26,032 nucleotides of DNA from contig JNEM01009091.1 in assembly GCA_000697335.1 (NCBI GenBank), positions 1 through 26,032 of the forward strand, in the 5' to 3' direction. Positions 1 through 9,740 of the stretch are shown in pieces; position 1 is the first letter of the stretch, and each line of letters opens with the position of its first letter. The position numbers and the translations under genes were made by a program. The notes beneath the pieces are model-generated. The model did not search any database. It worked only from the letters and a program-made list of their open reading frames with translations, and was not told where the DNA came from. The DNA comes from Conidiobolus incongruus B7586 (taxonomy: Eukaryota; Entomophthoromycota; Entomophthoromycetes; Entomophthorales; Conidiobolaceae).

Positions 1-1455
1 GGATAGATATTATATTATTATTTATAACTAATATTTTAAATTATTAAAATTCAAAATATATAATTTAATATTTAACTATAACTTATTTTTTATAACAATA
101 AATATATTTATTAATAATTTTTATTTAAAAATATAATTAAATATAATAATATAAATAACTAGGTTAAAATAAATGAATTTATTTTTTTGAACTTTTTATC
201 ATTTTGTAAATATTTATAAAATAGTCTAATAATGAATATTTGGTTATATTTGATAAATTATATTATTTTAAAAATTGTTTGATAATATCATAAACTATAT
301 TTAAATATCAATTTAAATTATTTACTGAAGTTTCATAATTAATTTTAATTAAATAAAATAAAATCTAGAAAAAAAAATAAAAATATTAAATATATAAATA
401 TAAATCATTCAAATCATTTTTTTTCATTATATTATTAAAGATTTCTGGTTTAATATTATATAATTTATTAAAAAATGATTTTCTTAAGAATTTTAAATAA
501 TTCAATCTTAAATATTAAATATTTTTTAATTTGTTTTACTCTTAACCATTGGATTTATTTAAATTATTAACTAATTTTTTTATTATAAAATTAATTGATA
601 TTTGATTATAAGAAATTTTATAATTGTATTCAATTTTTTCAATCACATAAATGATATAATTATAACAATATGCATATATAGTACAGATACTTTTTTATAT
701 TGTTATATAACTGTATAAAAACAATGTACATTAAATTGATAATTGAAATTTATAGGCTTTGACTATAAAACCACTAAAACCACTTTATAACAGAATTTAT
801 GAATTGTATTCTAATCAATATTAAATACATTATACATGTTGTTTGAATCTTATTTACTGTGTTATTGTACTTCATAAATTGTAGATATTAACCATGCCAT
901 ATAGATTATTATTAACTCTCAGCTTTTAGAATGCACAACCATAGTTTGAGAGCCAACTAATATACAGATTGTTATCAAATAAGATTCAAAATCAAATGGC
1001 GAATACCATTCACAATATAAATTCAAAGTATTATATAATCAATATTAATGAAATATATAATAGACTAAATATTTAAGTGAATATAGTAAATATTTTTATG
1101 TTATTATTTGACTCAGAATTCAAGAGTGGTAAAATGTAAATAATTATATTTTGTAGTTAATTGTAACATTTTATAAGTTTAAGGATCATTTTAATTATTA
1201 ATAATTAAAAATTCAGCTATTAACATAATTTAATAATCATTAGAATATTATTTTTAGTATTATTAGAAAGTATTATCATCAATAACCATTATAAAACAAA
1301 CTTTGAACTTAATAATTATAGATATTATCAAATATATTTAATATTTTATTTTGAAAAATTATATAGAACAAAACATCAATTTATTTGTTTATACATGAAT
1401 ATTTTAAGAGAAGAAAATCTTAATGATTTAAAATTACGAATAAATATTGATGAAT
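1..1455. other. AT-rich intergenic region, no gene seen
   Basis: This stretch lies beyond the 3' end of ILV3 and is almost pure A/T, with stops in every frame. I see no open frame with family similarity, no tRNA-like T-loop and no tandem repeat. A less AT-rich patch around 840-1010 contains a 14-bp perfect inverted repeat (842-855 and 977-990) but no other sign of an element. The 3' untranslated region of ILV3 must lie in its right-hand part. Confidence 0.6.
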
Positions 1456-3542
1456 TTACTCATCAGTAACACATCCAAGGTTAGCAGGTTGAACATTTTT
1501 GATGTACTTGTACAAAGTACCTCTAGAAGCCTTCAAGGGAGGTGGCGTCCATTGCCTTCTTCTGATTTCGAGCTCTTCATCAGTAACATCGAATTGAATT
1601 TGCCTCGTTTCAGCATCAATTGTAATTTTGTCACCAGTTTTAACTAATGCAATATTGCCACCAACTTGAGCTTCGGGAGCAATGTGCCCAATGATAAATC
1701 CGTGACTACCTCCTGAGAATCTTCCGTCTGTAAGCATAGCAACCTTGTCACCAAGTCCAGCACCCATGATGGCACTAGTGGGGGTTAACATCTCAGGCAT
1801 ACCTGGACCACCCTTGGGGCCTTCATAACGGATAACAATGACATCTCCTGCATGAATTTCTCCATCTTCAAGAGCTTTAAGCATTAACTCTTCACTGTCG
1901 AATACATTAGCGCGACCTTCAAAGCGTAAGCCTTCCTTGCCAGTGATTTTAGCGACTGCGCCATCGGGAGCAAGGTTACCATAAAGAATTTGAAGATGAC
2001 CAGTAGCCTTGATGGGATTGGAAACGGGTCTTATGATTTGTTGGCCTTCCTTCAAACCAGGCAAATCTCTAAGATTTTCTTCAATAGTGCGACCAGTTAC
2101 AGTCATACAGTGAGGATGAATCCAACCTTGTTCCATCAAGTATTTAAGAATTGCTGGAGTGCCTCCAATATCGTGCAAATTTTCCATTACATATTTACCA
2201 CTTGGTTTAAGGTCAGCCAATAAAGGAATTCTATCGGATGTCCTTTGGAAATCATCATAAGTAAGTTCGACACCAATAGCTCTGGCCATAGCGATTAAAT
2301 GAAGTACAGCATTTGTAGAGCCTCCCAAAGCAGAGACAACAACCAAAGCATTTTCGAAAGCTTCACGAGTCATAATTTTCTTGGGCGTAAGGTCGAGTTC
2401 CAATAATTTTTTGATAGCTTCGCCAGCTCTTTCACATTCTTTCATCTTGTCTTTACTGGTAGCAGGTGCTGAAGATGAATATGGAAGAGACATGCCCATT
2501 GCTTCAATTGCAGATGCCATGGTATTAGCAGTATACATACCACCACAAGCACCAGCGCCTGGGCAAGCATGACGAATAACGGAAGCTCTTTCTTCTTCTG
2601 AGATTTTGCCTGTAATATACTCACCATAGCATTGGAAAGCTGAGATAATATCCAAAGGTTGATTGGGACGGAGATCAGATTTACCTGGTTGAATAGTACC
2701 ACCATATACCATGATACTAGGTCTGTTCACACGAGCCATAGCAATCAAACAACCAGGCATATTTTTATCACATCCAGGGATACTGATATTAGCATCGTAG
2801 TATTGACCACTCATAACCTAAAAATGAAATTGAAATATAGTATTAATTAAATGAACCTTACTTTAATATGTTATCAGACTTACAGTTTCGATACTATCAG
2901 CAATGATATCTCTTGATTGCAAGGAATAAGACATACCATCAGTACCATTGGTCATACCATCACTTACACCAATAGTGTTAAAGCGATAACCGACCAATCC
3001 AGCCTTTTGAACTCCCTTTTTCACACCTTCTGACAGAATATTTAAGTGCATATTACAGGGATTGCCTTCATACCAACTATATAATATAAGAAAATTGATT
3101 TGTAATAGTATTTGATATATCACTTACACACTGGCAATGCCCACTTGAGCTTTTTTCATATCTTCAGGTTGTAAACCGGTAGCATACACTAATTCTAATT
3201 AATTCAAAATTATCAAATTACAAATTGTAAACACTTACACATAGCTTGAGCAGCACCTCTCGATTTAGGTTCTGTCAACTGACAACTGAATTTATTCAAT
3301 TTGATCTCGCCTTCTTTCCCCTCATTGGGCTTGATATTTACTTGGTTCGCTTGGGTAGAGTTCATGTTGAGTGAGGATTTGGAACTTATCAAACTCCTCT
3401 CTAAATATAATCGTTTATGATCTATTTATATAATAAAGGTATAAATTGACTTACGATAAAGAAATAAATTACTTCTTGAAGTAGGATATACTTTGAGTTT
3501 AGTAAAGTTAAAATATTTAGAATTAAACGTTAGAGATCTCAT
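1456..3542 (-). CDS. ILV3: Dihydroxy-acid dehydratase, mitochondrial, five exons
   Basis: Exons are 3542-3455, 3400-3239, 3188-3128, 3076-2884 and 2817-1456; introns are 54, 50, 51 and 66 nt, all GT-AG. They join in phase to 622 codons including TAA (621 aa; yeast Ilv3 is about 585). The enzyme dehydrates dihydroxy-isovalerate and dihydroxy-methylvalerate to 2-oxo acids in valine and isoleucine synthesis. Conserved iron-sulfur cysteines are visible at NPC (C111), CDKNMPGC (C184) and [10 protein letters not shown] (C259). The second family signature, [10 protein letters not shown], lies at 530-539. The N-terminus beginning MRSLTF is rich in Arg, Lys, Ser, Phe and Tyr with no acids for about 40 residues, as expected of a mitochondrial presequence; this is why I chose the start at 3542. 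An in-frame ATG at 3626 would add 28 less typical residues. The family call is certain; the start is the weak point. Confidence 0.96.
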
Positions 3543-5015
3543 TAAATTTAAATATATATTCAAATATATTGGTAAAAATCTAGTGATGTCAGTTACTGGA
3601 TCCCAATTTATAACTTGACAACTCATATTTTTAAGGGTTTCATAAAGTTGTGATTACTATATTGGGATGATTAGATATGAGATGGACTATGTCATACTTT
3701 TTGTTATGGATCTTTAGCTTGAAATTTCCTTTTAATGGTCTTAAATTGTAATCATATGATTAAAATTTGATCAAACTGATTAAATTAGATTTTAATCTGA
3801 GATTGTTATCTATTATTAATCTGAAATGATTTTAATAGTAGATTTTTTAATCAAAAAATTATATAGCAGGCTAGATCAAAATATTTTAAATTGATAGTAG
3901 TATATTTTATAATTATATCTTGAATTATATACACTGAATTAATTTTAAAATATATTAATATTCATAAAGGAAAAATGAAGATGATAAACACTGGTTAAAT
4001 AAGCTATATACATTTCTAAATATGGCAGACCAACGTCTCATCAAATGTAGATTTCATCCATTAGTGTCAGTTTTGAACTCCGAGTATATGGATAACTTAT
4101 TCTACTTTCACTATCATACCAATATTTTCAATATTATTTATTGAAATATATTATCACTTGTAATAAGCATTATGTACTCTTCCTATTTAAAATATTTTTT
4201 AAAAAAATAAGTTATAAAAATTGATCAATATTATAATTTTGAGATTTTAAATTTGGTAAAAGTTGAATTATTATTTTTTGACGATAAAGTAATTAAGTTA
4301 TAGTAGTTGTCAACTAATATATGCCTACACAGGTATTGCTGATGATCTGATTATTAAAAATTGTCCATAGTACAAATATCTACCAACCAATATATTTTTC
4401 ATTTGAGTATTAAATAATTCATACAGCTATAAAATTATGATTTTCAAATAAAATTAAATGAATATTATTAAGAATTGGAAAATATATTTACTAATATTCT
4501 ATATCACCATTAAAAGAAAAGAAAATGATATCATTTTCTGTGATCTTTGTTCTGTTTTAATGTTTTGTACAATTTTGATGAACATAATATTTTTTTTATC
4601 ACTACTTACTTGAATCATTGGTGTTATTATTTACTTATTAGTTCGTAATATTTCTTTTACCAAAAACTATTAAGATATAAAATCTTCAAACCACAGTATT
4701 AATAGTTATCAAAGTGATAAATTTCCAATTCCAACAATCCTATCTGAAACAAAATAATACAATTTAACCAAAATTTAGTCCCAATACAAATAAAATCTAT
4801 TTCAAACAGTTCACAAATCCTATAAATCCAAAAAATCGATCTTTATCAATTATTCTTTTAAAAATAAATGACTTGATCAATAATAACAATAGGAAATAAT
4901 TTTCTGGTTATTACCAGCATAAATAATATTGAAACGATTTAATCTTTGTAAATTTTCTGGATAATTGTGTTTTGTGAGAAAAATTTTGAAAGGAGTTTAA
5001 GAATAAATAAAAGTT
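3543..5015. other. Divergent intergenic region between ILV3 and the kelch gene
   Basis: About 1.5 kb of AT-rich DNA between two divergently transcribed genes, so it must hold both promoters. Apart from the possible in-frame extension of ILV3 exon 1 up to 3626 and the GATTA/TAATC cluster at 3749-3852, I see no gene, RNA or repeat element. Confidence 0.5.
3749..3852. promoter_or_regulatory. Cluster of GATTA/TAATC pentamers upstream of ILV3
   Basis: Six copies of TAATC or its complement GATTA lie within 104 bp (3749, 3758, 3778, 3793, 3817, 3848), about 210 to 310 bp upstream of the chosen ILV3 start. My rough estimate from base composition is below one copy in such a span. Several copies extend to GATTAAA/TTTAATC. 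Three further GATTA copies occur just upstream of the sugar transporter (8520-8620). A homeodomain-type factor could bind this pentamer, but function is inference. Confidence 0.2.
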
Positions 5016-6770
5016 ATGATACTTAGGATAATTACATTATTAAGCTTGAATTGGGTAAAATATGTGGATTGTAATACGGTAATGCCCCTAGTGCGACCGA
5101 GCGCACTCTTGAGTAAAGACACTTTGGTAGCCGTTACAAATTCTTCTTTACCAAACGATCCTGATCCCATCGTATTCTTCCGCATCAACAATCAGACGAA
5201 CAGTAGTGGGATGGCGATGGGGGATCACTTGTCAGTTCATAACCACCAAATGCAGCCGTACAGCCAACCAGTGCTATTAGATTATATCGATGGCCAAAAC
5301 CACGGCTTCATAATAAAAGGCCTAGGGCTGGAGTCGCAGTCCCTGTACAAGTATAGCAACTGGATTGGCGAAATTGATTTCAACAATTGGAATTACGATC
5401 CGAATCCCTCTAAAATCATTCCTGCTTCTAACAATTTCCCGCAAAGTGGATTTTCGGCTACGGTGATACCAAAGAAACCCGTCCAAGGTCAAGATTCTCT
5501 CATTTATATATTTGGGGGTTGGGTCAAAAATGGATCGGAGTTTGCATTGTCTAATACTTTTATCAGTTATAATATTCCTAAAAGGGAGTGGAAGGATTTA
5601 AGTGATACTTTGAAATATGCTGAAATTCCAAAGTTGGCATATCATACTGCTATTGCTGTGGATAATAGGTATGTTGTAATTTTGGGTGGTATGTCGTCTC
5701 AAGAATCTGGACATAATGAAACGTATCAATCATTGTCAAAATTATTGGTTTTTGATACAAAAGATATGAAGTGGCAATTGCCGAACCCTAAAAATCAGCC
5801 ATGGTGTGCTCAGAGGCCAATTGTGGGGCATAGTGCAGTGGAATTTAATGGAAAGATAGTAGTGTATGGTGGCATCAATAGCATCAATTCCAATTCATTG
5901 CCATATCCTGAGCTCTGTATACTTGATCCAGTGAGCTGGGAATGGAAGGATGAATATGTGTTAGACTCAGCAGGTAATCAATTTACAATGGGAGTTGCAT
6001 GGCATGCTGCCATTTTAGCAAATAATGATATGATAGTATTATATGGTAAATTAAACTGATAAATGGTTGTTATATTAATGAAATAATAATTAAAGTAACT
6101 AGGATCCAGTCAAAACCCGAGCAGTCCCATTATGACAATTGATCTGAACTCACACCAAATCACTGAAGTAATTGTATTTAATGGCTCTTTCAATCTGAAT
6201 GAATCAACCGACTCCATGCCCAATATGGGTCTCGTAGCGGGAACTTGGACCATTGCGGGCATTTTGATATGTTTATTTAGTATCGGATTTTATCACTATA
6301 TCATCAAACCAAAACGCTGGCGAAGGTTTTCAACATCATTCCACTATCTCCAAGCTCCCAAGCGAGGGATACTAGGTTCATTTTGCAAGGATCTTGAAGG
6401 CTCCAACACCCAAACGTTGCCTAATGAAACTGCGATATGGTCCGACAATTTCCGAACGGTTCACTCTGTAATTACCTTTAAACAAAGCAATAACCAAACT
6501 GTCAACAGTAGCAACCAACTGCATCACCACACTAGCCTCAGTCAATTCTTCCTGGAGGACGATGCAATCAACCAAGATTTGCTACAGCACGACGAGCCGA
6601 AATTCATTGATATGGAAACACAATTACACTCGCACAACTATCCTAAAGAGAGTGAATTAGAGCCCGATGATCAAATTATTAGCGATCGTACCTTTGTAAA
6701 TAATGACAATGGGGAGTATCCCGACAAACTACCAAATGAAACCGAGATTCAAGACACTTTAATCAATTAA
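5016..6770 (+). CDS. Kelch-repeat single-pass membrane protein
   Basis: Exons 5016-6045 and 6103-6770 flank a 57-nt GT-AG intron and join in phase to 566 codons including TAA (565 aa). The N-terminus (MILRIITLLSL) looks like a signal peptide. Kelch blades follow, with their hydrophobic strand plus Gly-Gly cores at IYIFGG (163-168), VVILGG (220-225), IVVYGG (281-286) and a fourth IVLYG at the splice junction near 340-344. Residues about 386-411 form one strong membrane segment followed by the basic stop-transfer KPKRWRR. The tail of about 150 residues is hydrophilic and rich in Asn, Gln, Glu and His. The predicted topology is an outer or lumenal beta-propeller with a cytosolic tail. Such proteins are common in early-diverging fungi; substrate and role are unknown. 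It is convergent with the transporter, only 156 bp apart. Confidence 0.85.
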
Positions 6771-6926
6771 TCATTTAGTGATTGGTAAAAAAATTAATTT
6801 CATTGAATAAAATAACTAAATTATAAAAATGATGAACTAAAAAATAACTTTATTCAGAGGCTTTGATAATGCAAACAGAAAAAAATTAAGATTACATCAT
6901 GAAACAATATGTTAGTAAAGTGAAGA

Positions 6927-8474
6927 TTAGTCGGAAGCTCGTAGGCCGAAGAATCGACTGTAATTAGATTGCAATTCTTTCATATTGTTAGCAGCAGAAT
7001 TACTCTTGGTCTCAGGTAAAATCTTATAAATGATGTAGATGCAACCTATAAGCATGACGCCAAATAGGATGAACACGTTGCCGGAATAAGTATCATTCGC
7101 GCCACCCAAAAATGTCTGGAGGGGTAGGAAGATGAGACCAACGATAAAGTTAAAAAACAAATTGGTGGGGAGTGCTAATGTGGATGCGGATGAGACCGAG
7201 GGCGTGTCGAACATTTCGGGTAGGAGGATGAATGGGAGAGGACCCAAGCCCAATGCAAAAGTACCTGTGGACCCAAAAATGGTGATGGCGCTGAGGTAGG
7301 GGTACTCAGCATTGCTGGCAATTCCGAATAAGAGATTGAATACAGTCATGGAGACTCCAGATGCGAGTAAGAGGGTTCTTCTGCCCAGTTTGTCTACTAG
7401 TGGAGCACTCGCCAATGCAACGACCAATTGAACAATGTTAATTAACAAAGTAACGTATTTGGAAGTTGAGGGAAATGCAGGAGTTAAGATATCCGTGGAA
7501 TAGTACATGATCGCATTGATTCCTGAAACTTGCTGAGTGAAGTGAATAAACATGATCATAACCAAACTGGGGAAATGATACGACGACTTCAACAACTCCT
7601 TGACCGACAATGACTGCTCCGTAGTAATAGTATTTTGAGGAGTCTCTAAACTTTGGTAACCCTCAGGCGAAATACTAATATTCTGCAGATCACTCAACTC
7701 CTCCTCGACATTCACAGTTGATCTCAAGTACTGAAGTGCTTTTTCAGCTTCAATATACCCGTTGGGCTTGGATAGCAAGTAAACTGGAGATTCCGGCGCC
7801 TTGGAAAATAATAATAATTGAGAAATGGATAAGGCAATATTCACCATAAAGATATATCGCCAATGATCCATATTGGTTAGTAGGATACCGAACACCTGTG
7901 CCAAAATGATACCGGTGACGATACCTATTTGGTTGAGCATACCGATAGTACCCTTCAAATTCTGGGGCGAAATTTCGTTCAAGTACACTGGAACTACCAC
8001 AAGTCCAACACCAGCTGCCAGTCCCACTAGAAGTCTTCCTGTGAACATAGCGCGAGCGTTGGACGCTAACGCAATTGCAAGAGAACCCGACAATAGTAGT
8101 ACATTGTTCCAGAATAGGGCGCCTTTACGTCCTAATTTTTCCATAGCTTGAGCTCCTAGAATGGAGCCTACAACCCCACCCAAAGGAAATATGGAAGTCA
8201 CCAAAGAAAATTCGAATTGAGACAGTTTGAAACATGGTGGTAAAAATTCTAGCACCGTCGGGACTTCCTTGGTGGGACAGTTCAGTAAGATTGATGACGG
8301 AGTATTCAACTCACCAGTGTGGTAACCAAATTGGAGGGAAGTGAGTGCTGCAACCACCGCTGAAACTATGAGAGGGATAGTAAATTGGAGTTTGTTACAG
8401 TCTGTACTCTGGTTAGCGTTATCGAATTGTCTATTAAAGGATACGTAACCGTTAAAATCTGAATTTTCTGACAT
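6927..8474 (-). CDS. MFS sugar transporter, GLUT/Vps73-like
   Basis: A single exon of 515 codons plus TAA, the usual length for the sugar porter family, with about 12 hydrophobic segments. Family motifs are present in order: FGYHTGELN in helix 1 (49-57), LGRKG after helix 2 (114-118), PVYLNEISP (162-170), PESP (227-230), QQVSGIN in helix 7 (314-320), YYS (324-326), DKLGRR after helix 8 (361-366), GLGPLPF in helix 10 (409-415) and PETKS at the end (487-491). The helix 1 motif resembles the yeast Vps73/Ybr241c and animal GLUT group rather than HXT hexose carriers. Two odd points: PESP is followed by Val instead of the usual Arg, and GPxPW has Phe in place of Trp. It probably carries a hexose across the plasma or vacuolar membrane; substrate and direction cannot be read from the sequence. 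Confidence 0.93.
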   Translation of the reverse strand: MSENSDFNGYVSFNRQFDNANQSTDCNKLQFTIPLIVSAVVAALTSLQFGYHTGELNTPSSILLNCPTKEVPTVLEFLPPCFKLSQFEFSLVTSIFPLGGVVGSILGAQAMEKLGRKGALFWNNVLLLSGSLAIALASNARAMFTGRLLVGLAAGVGLVVVPVYLNEISPQNLKGTIGMLNQIGIVTGIILAQVFGILLTNMDHWRYIFMVNIALSISQLLLFSKAPESPVYLLSKPNGYIEAEKALQYLRSTVNVEEELSDLQNISISPEGYQSLETPQNTITTEQSLSVKELLKSSYHFPSLVMIMFIHFTQQVSGINAIMYYSTDILTPAFPSTSKYVTLLINIVQLVVALASAPLVDKLGRRTLLLASGVSMTVFNLLFGIASNAEYPYLSAITIFGSTGTFALGLGPLPFILLPEMFDTPSVSSASTLALPTNLFFNFIVGLIFLPLQTFLGGANDTYSGNVFILFGVMLIGCIYIIYKILPETKSNSAANNMKELQSNYSRFFGLRASD

Positions 8475-9740
8475 GTATTTATTAAAATAATTGAATAGAT
8501 TGATTGTGATAGTAATTTAATTAATATGGATTAATTATGGGTCTATTCATTAGTGGAATCAAGAATCACTATTAATTTGATTAAAATGATAATGTGACCA
8601 AATTTTATTAGATTAAATTAGAATGATTCTTAGAATGAGATCATTTTAAGAAAACCAATTAAAATTAATATTCACGTTAAAGAATATTTTAGAATTATAT
8701 ATAAACATTTAACAAAATTTAAATTCCATCAATATTACAAATTAAGTATAATCACTTTCAAGCTTTAACTAGAATGATGATTACCTAGATGATTGAATAT
8801 GTTGGCAATGGTTTATATTATTCAAACTAAAAAACAAAGTTGAAAATTTTCCAAACGATCTTAGAAATTTAAAAATAAAGGTATATTATATGCTTTCTCT
8901 GAATAATTTGAAGTTTTTGTTGAATAAATTGGCCTGAAATATAAAATTTGATCATACATAATTTCCAAGGAATGTTTTTTAATGAATTCGACATGAATTG
9001 ATTTAATTTTGATTGTTGAAGGATTATATTGAAATATTTTAAAAATTAATAATCCATTATTAACAACTAAATTTTTATATCAATTTATCGATTTTAATGT
9101 TATTTAGATTTTGTATTAATATTAGATAAATTTTAATTGACTTTTTTATCAAATTTAACTGTTTGAAAAGATATAATATTATTACCTTTGTAGAATTATT
9201 GATAGTTTATTATTTTTGGATATTAAATAATTATTGATAAAAGGCACTAAAATATCATGTATTAAAAAGATTCAATTGATAATTCATACTAAAAATTCAA
9301 GAATTAGTTTACAATATATACCAATGTTCTAACATTGTAATACTCCATCGTTTTCTGGCATTTAAAAGAATTGTTTCAATTTTGAGATAAACATAATCAA
9401 TAAGACTTGAAATTTATAATATTATTACAAGTTATCATTTTCTGAATTCGTTCGTAACAAATATAAATTCAATAAATTATTTTACAACCCATAAAAGTTT
9501 ATTCCAATAAAATTCATTTAAATTTCAATAACAGTCATAAATATTAAAATTATAAAATATATATACAAAATAATAACTAAAAAAATACTTTAATTTTGAT
9601 TTTAATACTAATTTAGCAAACAAGAAATTAATATTGGATTATTTTATTAATTAAATTTTTTTTCAATTTTTTTTTTCATTTTATCAGAATTTGAATTTTA
9701 TATTTAATTAAATATTTCAAATTGGTATATATAAATAATT
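8475..9740. other. Divergent intergenic region, sugar transporter / RICTOR
   Basis: About 1.27 kb of AT-rich DNA between the starts of two divergent genes, holding both promoters. A poly-T pair (9656-9663 and 9667-9676) lies 65 to 85 nt before the RICTOR start, like the poly(dA:dT) tracts of fungal promoters. A GATTAAATTAGA string near 8611 also occurs in the ILV3 upstream cluster. No gene, RNA or transposon is visible. Confidence 0.5.

Noticed and set aside
842-990. 14-bp perfect inverted repeat (842-855 and 977-990), possible MITE
   Set aside because: No target duplication or second copy is seen, and in DNA this AT-rich about one such pair is expected by chance in a window of this size.
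1109-1115. TGACTCA, the Gcn4 binding site, near ILV3
   Set aside because: It lies beyond the 3' end of ILV3, not in its promoter. Another copy at 15439-15445 is also not next to an amino-acid gene.
1990-2850. Several plus- and minus-strand frames overlapping ILV3 (1990-2223, 2381-2572, 2442-2705, 2659-2850)
   Set aside because: They are shadows of the strongly conserved ILV3 frame and show no family similarity.
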